Origin: Egibacteraceae bacterium
Lineage (GTDB): Bacteria > Actinomycetota > Nitriliruptoria > Euzebyales > Egibacteraceae
NCBI GenBank assembly: GCA_030447925.1
Contig: JAUJNX010000001.1
Location: 550,767-614,766 of the forward strand
Direction of reading: 5' to 3'
Length of the DNA: 64,000 nucleotides
Under the pieces are notes generated by a model. That model had not been told where the DNA came from. It ran no database searches and was given only the letters and a program-made list of their open reading frames with translations. This document shows, piece by piece, positions 17,076 through 25,055 of this stretch. Positions within the stretch are counted from its first letter, which is position 1, and each line of letters begins with the position of its first letter. A program made the translations under genes and the position numbers.

Positions 17076-18116
17076 TCAGGTGCGGTAGCGGGCGATGTAG
17101 GCGGCGAAGTCCCACGGGGGGTGGTCGGCGTCGCCGTCCAGGAACTGCGTGGCGGCCGTGCGCCCGCTCTCGTAGAGGGCTTCTGCGGTGGCGCGGTCGA
17201 GGTCGAAGTCGGTCGCGCCGACGTCGAGGGTGTCGACGAAGATCGTCCGCGCGGTCACCGACGGGTCCTCGACGTGCAGCCGGTCGTAGAACCCGCTCAT
17301 GGTCGCGACCAGCGCCCGGGTGAACGAGACGACCCCGCCGATCTCGTTGACACGCCGCTCCTCCAGCGGCCGGGACGACAGCTTGATCCCGAACGTCGGC
17401 CAGCGCGGCTCGCGACGGTCGGCGCGGTCGAACACCCACACCGGGAAGTTCGACAGCAGCCCGCCGTCGACCAGCCAGGACCGGCGCCGGGTCCGCGGGC
17501 TGCGGATCGCGGTCGGTGAGTAGAAGAACGGGATCGACATCGACGCGCGGACCGCGTCGGCGACCGCCACGTCGTCGGGGTCCAGGTCATAGCGCCGCCG
17601 GTAGTCCCACGGCAGGCGGGCGAGCCGGCCCTGGCTGAGGTCCGAGCCCATCACCACCAGGCGGTACGCCTCGCCCTCGGGCACCGCGGCGCCGGGGTCC
17701 TCGAGCGCCACGTCGCGGAACGTCTGCACCGGCCGCTCGGCCCTGGCGAGCTCGCCCGCCAGCCACGCGCGCAGCTCCGCGCCGCGGCACGTCCCGCCCT
17801 GGAACACGATGGCCGCGAGCTGGCCCAGCGGGCCGAGGCGCGCGACGGGCCACTGGTCCCGGAACCGGCGGTAGTCCAGCTCCTGCATGATCGCCCGCAG
17901 GCGCGCGGACGGGATCCCCGCAGCGACCAGCGCGCCGACGATCGCCCCCGCCGAGGTGCCCGCCACCCGGTGGAAGCGGTACCCGCGCTCCTCGAGCACC
18001 GCGACCGCCCCGACCAGCGCGATGCCCTTCACCCCGCCGCCCTCGAGCACGAGGTCGCAGTCCAGCCCCTCCACCCGCACCTCCGAGACGTCGCGCACCG
18101 GATCATAGGGGCGCAC
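17076..18116 (-). CDS. Patatin-like phospholipase
   Basis: 346 residues with the full patatin signature: the oxyanion loop LEGGGVKGIALVGA, nucleophile serine in the elbow VAGTSAGAIVG (about residue 55) and catalytic aspartate in WLVDGGLLSNFPVWVF. These are Ser-Asp dyad acyl hydrolases of lipids. No signal peptide or membrane helix is visible, so it is cytosolic or peripheral. The start is a GTG at 18114-18116. The kinase gene ends four bases upstream on the same strand, so the two may share a transcript. Confidence 0.92.
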   Translation of the reverse strand: MRPYDPVRDVSEVRVEGLDCDLVLEGGGVKGIALVGAVAVLEERGYRFHRVAGTSAGAIVGALVAAGIPSARLRAIMQELDYRRFRDQWPVARLGPLGQLAAIVFQGGTCRGAELRAWLAGELARAERPVQTFRDVALEDPGAAVPEGEAYRLVVMGSDLSQGRLARLPWDYRRRYDLDPDDVAVADAVRASMSIPFFYSPTAIRSPRTRRRSWLVDGGLLSNFPVWVFDRADRREPRWPTFGIKLSSRPLEERRVNEIGGVVSFTRALVATMSGFYDRLHVEDPSVTARTIFVDTLDVGATDFDLDRATAEALYESGRTAATQFLDGDADHPPWDFAAYIARYRT

Positions 18117-18119
18117 GGT

Positions 18120-18656
18120 TCAGGGCAGGGCGACCGCCGCGTCCACGGCCGCGTCGAGGGCCGCGCCGGACAGGGCGGTCGTGTCGACCGCGGCGTGGGG
18201 GACGCGCGGCGGCGCGAGGGGGGCGAGGTCGCCGGCCAGCGCCGCGGCGTCGCGAGGCTCCCCGCGGGCGGCGAGGCGTGCGCGGCGGGTGGCGGGGTCG
18301 CAGTGCAGCCAGACCACGACCAGTGCCGCGCCGCGGGCCTCGGCCTCCTCGGACAGCGCGGCGTGCCAGGCGGGGTCGGCCAGCTCGCGGGTCCAGGGCG
18401 CCGCGGCCACGACCGCGGTGCCGCAGCCCAGGACCTCCAGCGCGACGTCGGTCAGGGTGCGGTAGCGCAGCGGGCGCACGACGTCGCGGGCGAAGGGGCT
18501 CGCGTCGTCGAGCGGGTCGCCGGTCCGCTCCGCCAGAAGCGCCCGTGCCAGGGGACCGCCGACGGTGTCGAGGTCGAGCAGCGCGGCCCCCAGCCGCCGC
18601 GCCAGCCGCCGCCCCGCGGTGGTCTTGCCCGTCCCCGCGGCCCCGGCCAGCACCAC
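18120..18656 (-). CDS. P-loop small-molecule kinase (AAA_33 type)
   Basis: 178 residues. Walker A is GAAGTGKTTAGRRLARRLG at residues 5-12 onward. The protein continues with LLDLDTVGGPLARALL (substrate region) and a lid with VVWLHCDPATRRARLAARGEPRD, typical of AAA_33 and gluconate/shikimate-kinase-like folds. The substrate is not identifiable. The start is GTG at 18656; the frame is open for a few codons more. Just upstream on the opposite strand lies the tail of a lost ABC permease, so a deletion or rearrangement has happened at this gene's 5' side. Confidence 0.8.
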   Translation of the reverse strand: MVLAGAAGTGKTTAGRRLARRLGAALLDLDTVGGPLARALLAERTGDPLDDASPFARDVVRPLRYRTLTDVALEVLGCGTAVVAAAPWTRELADPAWHAALSEEAEARGAALVVVWLHCDPATRRARLAARGEPRDAAALAGDLAPLAPPRVPHAAVDTTALSGAALDAAVDAAVALP

Positions 18657-18697
18657 GAGCGGGATCGCCGCCCCGCCCGCACCCGCCGCCCCCCCGC

Positions 18698-18796
18698 TGC
18701 GTCGAGCCGTTCTGGCAGACCGTCGCCGTCGGCGTCGTCCTGGTCCTGGCCGTCTACATCGACCAGCTCAAGCGCTCGGCCCGCGACCGGCTGTAG
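18698..18796 (+). pseudogene. C-terminal remnant of a ribose-type ABC transporter permease (RbsC-like)
   Basis: A 32-codon tail ending at TAG 18794-18796 reads VEPFWQTVAVGVVLVLAVYIDQ then LKRSARDRL. This is the last membrane helix and charged tail of RbsC/BPD_transp_2 permeases. Nothing upstream in this frame matches the rest of the protein; instead the opposing kinase gene begins. It lies 83 bases ahead of a ribose-type binding-protein gene on the same strand, so it is the left-over end of a transporter operon. Confidence 0.75.
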
Positions 18797-18879
18797 CGCA
18801 GCGGGGCCCGCACCCGGTTCACGTCCACCACAACGCATTCCAGTAACAAGAGTGGGGTCACCGAGGAGAGGAACAACGC

Positions 18880-19913
18880 ATGCGAAGGTCACATGGCGGC
18901 CGTGCCGTCCTTGCCCTGGCGCTGGGGGTGCTCGCCGCGGCGTGCGGGGCGGCGCCGCGCAGGAGGCCACCTCCGAGGCGGCGGGTGCCGCCGGCGAGGC
19001 CACCGCGGAGGAGTCCGCGCCCGTGTCGGGGTCGGCCGGCGGCGAGGCCTACGACATCACCCTCATCCAGGGCGTCGCGGGCGACGAGTTCTACATCACC
19101 ATGGAGTGCGGCGCGCAGGAGGCGGCCGACGCCGCCGGCGCGACGCTGAACGTCCAGGGCGGCGACGAGTTCTCGCCGACCGCGCAGATCCCGATCCTTG
19201 AGGCGGTCATCGCCGAGGGGCCGGACGCGATCCTCATCGCCCCGACCGACACCCAGGCGCTGCAGGCGCCGATCCAGGCCGCGGTCGACGCCGGCATCAC
19301 CGTCGTGCTCGTCGACACCACCCTGGACGACCCGTCGGTCGCCGTGTCGGCCGTCGCGTCCGACAACGTCGAGGGCGGTCGCCAGGCGGCCGAGGCGCTC
19401 GCCGAGCTGATCGGTGAGGAGGGCCAGGTCCTGGTCGTCAACGTCAACCCCGGCATCTCCACCACCGATCAGCGTGAGCAAGGCTTCGCGGAGGGCATCG
19501 CCGAGTACCCGAACATCGAGTACCTGGGCCAGGAGTTCAGCAACAACGAGCCGGCCCGCGCCGCGGAGATCGTCACCGCGACCCTGGCCGCCAACCCGGA
19601 CCTGGCCGGCATCTTCGGCACCAACCTGTTCTCCGCCGAGGGCGCCGCCACCGGCGCCCAGCAGGCGGGCGCCGACGTGTCGATCGTGTCGTTCGACGCG
19701 GGCCCCGCCCAGGTCGAGCAGCTCGAGGCCGGCACCGTGCAGGCGCTCATCGCCCAGCAGCCCGCCGAGATCGGCCGCCAGGGCGTCGAGCAGGCCGTCG
19801 CCGCCCTGAACGGCGAGGCGACCGAGGCCGAGATCACCACCGGCTTCACCACCATCACGGCCGACAACCTGGAGGCCGAGCAGGACGCCCTCTACCAGTC
19901 CGAGTGCGGCTGA
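18880..19913 (+). pseudogene. Ribose-type sugar-binding lipoprotein, frameshifted after the signal peptide
   Basis: An ATG at 18880 after GAGGAGAGG opens a lipoprotein signal (GRAVLALALGVLAAAC, lipobox cysteine C22). The frame then fails: between 18946 and about 18962 the reading must shift by one base to reach AAQEATSEAAGAAGEA and the mature domain. The domain is a periplasmic-binding-protein type I fold (YDITLIQGVAGDEFYITMEC, ILIAPTDTQALQAPI, VVLVDTTLDDPSVAV, IFGTNLFSAEGA, VSIVSFDAG). About 300 residues are otherwise intact. A single missing base in a GC run would explain it. The permease upstream is only a stump and no ATPase is nearby, so real decay is also plausible. Confidence 0.8.
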
Positions 19914-19954
19914 CCGGCGGTCGCAGGCGGGCGGGGGCCGGGGTGGTCGCCCCT

Positions 19955-19980
19955 GCACCGCCTGACCGGTCAGGCGGTGC
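19955..19980. terminator. 26-base perfect palindrome between convergent genes
   Basis: GCACCGCCTGACC is followed directly by its exact reverse complement (13-base arms, no spacer). It spans the stop codon of the TspO-like gene and lies 42 bases after the binding-protein stop. It can fold as a hairpin on both strands and is best read as a bidirectional terminator. Confidence 0.65.
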
Positions 19981-20758
19981 GAGGGCTGAGGCGGCCGCGT
20001 GGTAGGGAGGCTGCCAGGGCCCCGGCGACCGCGAGGGCGGCGACGACCGCGGCGCCCGTGGTGAGGACGGAGTCGTCGGCCTGGTTGAGCGCGACGGCCA
20101 CCAGGCCCCAGATCACCGCGCCGGCGTAGGCCAGCAGGGCCGCCGCGGGCAGGGGCCGGGCGGCGCGCAGGACGGCGGCGGCGATCCCGGCGCCGGCCAG
20201 GAGCAGGAGCGCGCCGACCACCGCCTCGACCGTCCCGCTGGAGCTCCAGACCCCGGTGGCGACCAGCGTCGTCGCCATGCCCACGAGGGCCGCGTCGGTC
20301 AGCCAGCCCAGGAGCAGCGCCAGCGGGACCGCGACCAGCCAGGTCCGCGCCGGCGTCAGCGGCGCGGCGCGCACCACCCGTGCCAGGGCGGCGGCCGCCA
20401 GGACCAGGGCCGCGACGAGGAGCACCTGGGCGAGCACGAACTGCTCCCGCGGGAACACGACCTGCCACAGCCCGTTGCCGGCGAAGGCGCCGGCAGCCCA
20501 CCAGCCGATCCGCCGCTGGAGCCCGTCGCGCCGCTGGGCCGGGAGCGCCTGGTGGACCGCATGGGCCAGGCACAGCACGAAGATGGGTCCCCAGATCACG
20601 AACGCGTAGTCCGCCGGCACGACCAGCGTGCGGTTGGCGTCCGAGATCGCGGCCTGGTCGGCGCCGGCCGGCGCCAGCGCCGACCCGAAGGTCTGGAACA
20701 CCACCGCCAGCACCACCGCGACCTGCCGCGCCAGGTCGCCCGCGCTGCCCCTGCCCAT
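19970..20758 (-). CDS. TspO/MBR-like integral membrane protein
   Basis: 262 residues with about seven or eight hydrophobic helices. Segments such as DYAFVIWGPIFVLCLAHAVH, RRIGWWAAGAFAGNGLWQVV and the late VIWGLVAVALNQ resemble the tryptophan-rich sensory protein (TspO-related) family, which is implicated in binding porphyrins or in stress signalling; this longer variant is poorly characterised. ATG 20756-20758 was chosen because GGAGGG lies just upstream; the frame continues upstream without protein-like sequence. It stands alone next to tRNA-Ser(GCU). Confidence 0.75.
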   Translation of the reverse strand: MGRGSAGDLARQVAVVLAVVFQTFGSALAPAGADQAAISDANRTLVVPADYAFVIWGPIFVLCLAHAVHQALPAQRRDGLQRRIGWWAAGAFAGNGLWQVVFPREQFVLAQVLLVAALVLAAAALARVVRAAPLTPARTWLVAVPLALLLGWLTDAALVGMATTLVATGVWSSSGTVEAVVGALLLLAGAGIAAAVLRAARPLPAAALLAYAGAVIWGLVAVALNQADDSVLTTGAAVVAALAVAGALAASLPRGRLSPRTA

Positions 20759-20986
20759 GTCGCCCTCCGATGCTCTCGCGCGCCGCGCAGTATGCGCGCC
20801 GTGACCCCTTGACGCAGGCGCCCGCCGCTCCACCCTTGCCGGGGAACCTGTCACGGGCGGTGGCGAACGGGGGCCGGGGCGGGCGCGCGCTCCCGCGCCG
20901 CGGCGACCCATGGCAGCGACCGCCGCGCGGGTCGCAGGCGGGGGCGGCGTCGTTACACTGCGCCTCGCCCGCCCGTCGGGCACCAG

Positions 20987-21078
20987 GGAGGCTTCGCCTA
21001 GTCCGGTCTATGGCGCGTCACTGCTAATGACGTTTGGGGTAACACCCATCGAGGGTTCGAATCCCTCAGCCTCCGCCA
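20987..21078 (+). tRNA. tRNA-Ser (anticodon GCU)
   Basis: The acceptor stem GGAGGCT pairs with AGCCTCC. The anticodon stem CGTCA/TGACG encloses CTGCTAA, giving anticodon GCU for AGC/AGU codons. A long variable arm (TTTGGGGTAACACCCATC region) and the T arm with GGTTCGAATCC follow. The discriminator is G and the CCA end is encoded at 21076-21078. The length is 92 bases. It is the second serine tRNA within 4 kb, on the opposite strand to the first. Confidence 0.95.
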
Positions 21079-21295
21079 CGATTCTTCGCGGACCGTCATG
21101 CGCCTGGCTGGGTGCGTGACGGCGGGCGAGCCCCGTCCGGGGGTGACCGGCAGGGGCGGCCGGGGCTGTGGGCGCATCCGACCAGGTCGTCGCAGCCGAC
21201 GGCGAGTGCCTCGCGCAGCGTGGCGGCGACCCCCTGAGCCCACCTGCAGGGCGGGCTCGCCGACCGGCTGGGGGCCCGGTGCACCGGAGGGGCGG

Positions 21296-21772
21296 TTACC
21301 GGACGGTGCGGCCGAGGGCGGCGGCGCAGGCGGCGAGCTGGTCGCGGAGTTGGTGCTGCTCGGCGGTGGAGAGCGCGGCCAGCATGCGTCGTTCGACGGC
21401 CTGGACGGCGCTGCCCGCCGCGTCGAGCAGCGACCGGCCGCCCGGGGTCAGGTCGGTGGGGCGGGCCCGACCGCGGTCGGCGATGTCGGGGCGCGTCACC
21501 AGGCCGGCGTCCTGGAGACCGCGGAGCACGACGTTCATCGACTGACGGGTGACGAACGCGCCGCGGGCGAGCTCGGCGTTGGACAGGCCGGGCCGGCGGG
21601 CCAGCAGTTCGAGGCAGGCGTACTGCGGCACGGTCAGGCCGAGGGGGCGCAGCGCCTGGTCCATCGCCGCGCGCAGCGCGGCCGAGGCTTGCTTGAGGAC
21701 GTAGCCCACGGCCTGCTCCAGGTCGCGCCCGCCGGTGTGGTCATCACGTTGCGGCATGTCGAAGTCTGACAT
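21296..21772 (-). CDS. MarR-family transcriptional regulator
   Basis: 158 residues. The winged helix is clear: LRPLGLTVPQYACLELLARRPGLSNAELARGAFVTRQSMNVVLRGLQDAGLVTR, then wing residues with the conserved D-R-G-R (DIADRGRARPTDLTPGG). The flanking helices form the dimer interface. It is divergent from a VOC-family protein gene with 41 bases between the starts, and a dyad lies in that gap, so it most likely controls itself and its neighbour. No ligand is evident. Confidence 0.9.
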   Translation of the reverse strand: MSDFDMPQRDDHTGGRDLEQAVGYVLKQASAALRAAMDQALRPLGLTVPQYACLELLARRPGLSNAELARGAFVTRQSMNVVLRGLQDAGLVTRPDIADRGRARPTDLTPGGRSLLDAAGSAVQAVERRMLAALSTAEQHQLRDQLAACAAALGRTVR

Positions 21773-21781
21773 AGACTTGCC

Positions 21782-21799
21782 GTGTCAATGTCCTGACAC
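21782..21799. promoter_or_regulatory. Operator-like dyad between the marR-type gene and the VOC gene
   Basis: GTGTCA and TGACAC form perfect six-base arms separated by six bases, in the 41-base gap between two divergent starts. This is a typical length for a MarR dimer site. A further GACA-rich stretch (TCTGACATAGAC) adjoins the regulator start and may be a second half-site. Confidence 0.6.
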
Positions 21800-21813
21800 A
21801 AAGGGGAGATGGC

Positions 21814-22179
21814 ATGGCGGTCCACGGTCCCGACTTCGTCGCGCTGCAGGTGCGCGATCTCGAGCGCGCGGCGGCGTTCTACGAGCAGCGGCTCGGCCTG
21901 CGCCGGGCTCCGGGCGGCCCGCCGCACGCGGTGGTGTTCGACACCAGGCCCGTGGCCTTCGCGGTCCGGGAGCCGCTGCCCGGCGTCGACCTGGACGGCG
22001 TCCACCGGCCCGGCCTGGGGGTCGCGCTGTGGCTGTCCGCGGACGACGCGCAGGGGGTTCACGACGACCTCGCCACCGCCGGTGTGGCGATCGCGGCGCC
22101 ACCGGTCGACGGGCCCTTCGGTCGCACCTTCTCCTTCGTGGACCCCGACGGCTACGTCGTCACCGTCCACGACGCCTGA
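21814..22179 (+). CDS. VOC-superfamily (glyoxalase/dioxygenase-like) protein
   Basis: 121 residues, one vicinal-oxygen-chelate module pair: FVALQVRDLERAAAFYEQRLGLRR at the start, HAVVFDTRPVAFAVRE, and the closing GRTFSFVDPDGYVVTVHDA. Members act on metal-bound dicarbonyls or catechols, or bind antibiotics; this one is unassigned. GGGGAG precedes the ATG. It is probably under control of the divergent MarR regulator. Confidence 0.87.
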   Translation: MAVHGPDFVALQVRDLERAAAFYEQRLGLRRAPGGPPHAVVFDTRPVAFAVREPLPGVDLDGVHRPGLGVALWLSADDAQGVHDDLATAGVAIAAPPVDGPFGRTFSFVDPDGYVVTVHDA

Positions 22180-22253
22180 GGCCCGCCGTCACCGGAGCGC
22201 ATGCTGCCCGGTCCGCTGCGCCCGCGGCCGCGGACGACCTCGGGTCTCCAGCC

Positions 22254-22302
22254 TTGACGGCGCGCGACTCGCTCGCCTATTGTCGACTCAATGGACGTTG
22301 AG
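22254..22302 (+). promoter_or_regulatory. Promoter and ArsR-type operator over a leaderless start
   Basis: TTGACG (22254-22259), an 18-base spacer and TATTGT (22278-22283) form a good sigma-70-type promoter. The expected transcription start coincides with the ATG at 22291, so the mRNA is probably leaderless. The dyad CTCAA, six bases, TTGAG at 22287-22302 matches the classic ArsR operator pattern TCAA-N6-TTGA and covers the start codon. Confidence 0.7.
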
Positions 22303-22979
22303 CTTTCTGACGGGACGCGGCGGCGGGCGGCGGTGCACGCCGCGCTGGGGGAGCCGTCCCGGCTGGCGATCGTGGACGAGCTGGCGCTGTCGGACCGGTC
22401 GCCGTCGGAGCTGCGCCGGCGGTTGGGGCTGGAGTCCAACCTCGTCGCGCACCACCTGGAGGTGCTGGAGCGCGCCGGGCTGATCGCGCGGGTCACCTCG
22501 ATCGGGGACCGGCGCCGCAAGTACCTGCGGCTGCTGCCCGGGCCGCTGGAGGAGCTGCACCGCCACGCCGCGCTGATCGCCGACCGCGTGGTGTTCGTGT
22601 GCACGGCGAACTCGGCGCGGTCCCAGCTCGCCGCCGCGCTGTGGAACGCCCGCAGCACCGTGCCCGCGGACAGCGCCGGCACCACGCCCGCCGAGCGGGT
22701 CCACCCGCTGGCGGTGCAGGTCGCCGCCGCGGCCGGCCTGGACCTCACCGCCGCCCGGCCGCGCGGCCTGACCGCCGCCGACGGGACGGCCGGCCTGGTC
22801 GTCACGGTCTGCGACCGCGCGCACGAGCAGCCGGGCGCGCTCGCGGGACGGCCGGTCCTGCACTGGTCGGTGCCCGACCCCGCGGCCGACGGCACCCCCG
22901 CCGCGTTCGACGACGCCCTGCGCGAGCTGCGCGCCCGCGTCGACGCGCTCGCCCCCTCGTCACCCCGTCCCCGAACTGA
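22291..22979 (+). CDS. ArsR-type repressor fused to a low-molecular-weight phosphatase/arsenate-reductase-like domain
   Basis: Residues 12-80 are an ArsR winged helix (LGEPSRLAIVDELALSDRSPSEL, LVAHHLEVLERAGLI). From about residue 100 there is an LMW phosphatase/ArsC fold with active-site loop VFVCTANSARSQLAAAL; the CX5R cysteine is C104. The natural role is arsenate or arsenite sensing combined with reductase-like chemistry. The end is uncertain. In this sequence the frame has no stop until 23478, but protein-like coding ends near 22960 and a TGA in a neighbouring frame at 22977-22979 is followed by a fresh ribosome site. Either a base is missing, or the protein continues into ArsC as a three-domain fusion. 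Confidence 0.75.
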
Positions 22980-23033
22980 CAGGAGCGCACCCGTGACCAC
23001 GACGCCCGACCCCATGGCCGCCGCCCCCTGGAG

Positions 23034-23648
23034 ATGCGCCCGATGTTCCGCCGCGTCGCCGCCGACCTGCGCGGCGAGTTCGACGGCACCTTCAGCCCCG
23101 AGACCATCCAGCGGTTCATGGCCGAGTCCTACGACACCTTCGCCGACCGGCCGGTCAAGGCGTTCCTGCCGGTGCTCGTCGAGCGCTTCACCCGCCAGCG
23201 CCTCCACAGCCTCGCCCGCGCCGAGGGCAAGGTCGACCGCGCGGTGCCGTCGGTGGTGTTCCTGTGCGTCCACAACGCCGGCCGCTCGCAGATGGCTGCC
23301 GGCTGGCTCACCGCCCTCGCCGGCGACCGCGTCGAGGTCTACTCGGGCGGCTCGGACCCGGCCAGCGAGGTCAACCCGGCCGCCGTGGCGGCGATGGCCG
23401 AGGTCGGCGTGGACATCTCCACCGAGTTCCCCAAGCCGTGGACCGACGAGGTCATCCGCGGCGCCGACGTCATCGTGACCATGGGCTGCGGCGACGCTTG
23501 CCCCGTCTACCCCGGCAAGCGCTACCTGGACTGGGAGCTCACCGACCCGGCCGGCAAGGGCGTGGAGGCGGTCCGCCCCATCCGCGACGAGATCCGCGGC
23601 CGCGTCGAGGCTCTGATGGCCGAGCTGCACGTCCCCGCCCGGGCATGA
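23034..23648 (+). CDS. arsC: Arsenate reductase, ArsC LMW-phosphatase type
   Basis: 204 residues. The N-terminal three-helix part (LRGEFDGTFSPETIQRFMAESYDTFA) is typical of the actinobacterial mycothiol/thioredoxin-linked ArsC group. The catalytic loop is VVFLCVHNAGRSQMAAGW with C78, followed by VYSGGSDPASEVNPAAVAAM and VIVTMGCGDACPVYPG, where the second cysteine lies. It reduces arsenate to arsenite. The true start is doubtful: AGGAG and a GTG at 22993 lie upstream in another frame, and one missing base near 23010-23030 would join them. ATGs at 23034 and 23043 are in frame. The stop overlaps the flavoprotein start (ATGA). Confidence 0.87.
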   Translation: MRPMFRRVAADLRGEFDGTFSPETIQRFMAESYDTFADRPVKAFLPVLVERFTRQRLHSLARAEGKVDRAVPSVVFLCVHNAGRSQMAAGWLTALAGDRVEVYSGGSDPASEVNPAAVAAMAEVGVDISTEFPKPWTDEVIRGADVIVTMGCGDACPVYPGKRYLDWELTDPAGKGVEAVRPIRDEIRGRVEALMAELHVPARA

Positions 23649-25027
23649 CCCGGCTGCTGGTCGTGGGCGGCAGCGACGCCGGCATCGCCGCCGCGCTGCG
23701 CGCCCGCGAGGTCGACCCGGACGGCGACGTCACCGTCCTGGTCGCCGACGCCTACCCGAACCACTCGATCTGCGGGCTGCCGTTCTTCCTGTCCGGCGAG
23801 ACCCCCGACTGGCGCGACCTGGCCCACCGCACCCGCGCCGACATCGAGGAGCACGGCGTCCGGCTGCTGCTGGACCACCGCGCCGAGCGGATCGACCCGG
23901 ACCGCCGCCAGGTCGAGGTCAGCGCCCCCGGCGGCCGGACGGTGACGCTGGGCTACGACCAGCTCGTCGTCGGCACCGGCGCGGTCCCGGTCCGCCCGCC
24001 GCTGCCCGGCATCGACCTGCCGGGCGTCCACGTGCTGCACACGATGGACGACAGCTTCGCCGTCGCCGCGCTGCTCGCCCGCCGGCCGCGGTCGGCGGTG
24101 ATCATCGGCGCGGGCTACATCGGCACCGAGATGGCCGACGCCCTCACCCACCGCGGCGTGGACGTCACCCTCGTCGAGCAGCTCCCCGCGGTCCTCCCCA
24201 CGGTCGACCCCGAACTCGGCGCCGAGGTCGCCGCCGAGCTGACCCGCCACGGCGTCGAGGTCGCCGCCGCCACCACCGTCGAGCGGATCGAGGCCGAGGC
24301 CGGGCGGCTGCGGGTCGAGGGGAGCGGCGGGTTCACGGCCGCCGCCGACCTGGTCCTGGTCGCCGTGGGCGTCCGCCCCGACACCGCCCTCGCCCGGACG
24401 GCGGGTGCGGAGCTGGGCGTCCGGGGCGCAGTCCGCGTCGACCGCGCCATGCGCACGTCGGTCGACGGGGTCTACGCGGCGGGCGACTGCGCCGAGACCT
24501 GGCACCGCCTCCTCGAGCAGCCGGCGTACCTGCCGCTGGGCACCACCGCCCACAAGCAGGGCCGCGCCGCGGGGGAGAACGCCGCCGGCGGTGCCCGCAC
24601 GTTCGCGGGCTCGCTGGGCACCCAGGTCGTCAAGGTGTTCGACCTCGCCGCCGCCCGCACCGGCCTGCGCGACCACGAGGCCCGCGCCGCCGGGTTCGAC
24701 CCGCTCACCACCGGGACCACCGTCGACGACCACAAGGCCTACTACCCCGGCGCCACCCGGCTGCGCATCCGCGTCACCGGCGACCGGCGCAGCGGCCGGC
24801 TGCTCGGCGCGCAGATCCTCGGCGCCGCCAGCGCCCAGGTCGCCAAGCGCATCGACGTCTACGCCGCGGCGCTCGCGGCCGGCCTGTCGGTCGACGACGT
24901 CACCGACCTGGACCTCAGCTACACCCCGCCGTTCTCCGCGCCGTGGGACCCCGTCCAGGCCGCCGCCACCGACTGGACCCGCTCCCTCGGGGAGCGCGGC
25001 GTGCTCCCCGCCACCGTCCCGGCCTGA
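23645..25027 (+). CDS. FAD-dependent pyridine nucleotide-disulfide oxidoreductase (CoA-disulfide reductase-like)
   Basis: 460 residues. FAD-binding GGSDAGIAAALRA is at the N-terminus, NAD(P)H-binding GAGYIGTEMADAL is mid-protein, a second FAD contact is GVYAAGDCAE, and a dimerisation domain occupies the last 120 residues. A lone redox cysteine, C43 in HSICGLPFFLSG, matches the Cys43 of CoA-disulfide reductases and NADH oxidases rather than the CxxxxC of glutathione reductase. Translation is coupled to arsC. The inferred job is to recycle a low-molecular-weight thiol, or handle a per- or polysulfide, during arsenic stress; direct action on arsenic is possible but unproven. Confidence 0.88.
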   Translation: MTRLLVVGGSDAGIAAALRAREVDPDGDVTVLVADAYPNHSICGLPFFLSGETPDWRDLAHRTRADIEEHGVRLLLDHRAERIDPDRRQVEVSAPGGRTVTLGYDQLVVGTGAVPVRPPLPGIDLPGVHVLHTMDDSFAVAALLARRPRSAVIIGAGYIGTEMADALTHRGVDVTLVEQLPAVLPTVDPELGAEVAAELTRHGVEVAAATTVERIEAEAGRLRVEGSGGFTAAADLVLVAVGVRPDTALARTAGAELGVRGAVRVDRAMRTSVDGVYAAGDCAETWHRLLEQPAYLPLGTTAHKQGRAAGENAAGGARTFAGSLGTQVVKVFDLAAARTGLRDHEARAAGFDPLTTGTTVDDHKAYYPGATRLRIRVTGDRRSGRLLGAQILGAASAQVAKRIDVYAAALAAGLSVDDVTDLDLSYTPPFSAPWDPVQAAATDWTRSLGERGVLPATVPA

Positions 25028-25055
25028 CCTGCCCGCCGCCGGGCCAAGGTCAGGC
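25022..25055. terminator. Hairpin between convergent flavoprotein and arsR genes
   Basis: GCCTGACC at 25022-25029 pairs with GGTCAGGC at 25048-25055 and encloses a GC-rich loop. It spans the stop codons of two facing genes. There is no U-run. Confidence 0.5.

Noticed and set aside
22993..23478. Continuation of the ArsR-phosphatase frame through the arsC region
   Set aside because: The protein in this frame beyond about 23020 is Ser/Ala/Arg/Pro-rich and unlike any domain, while the overlapping frame encodes a clear ArsC. The extension is an artefact of the missing stop.
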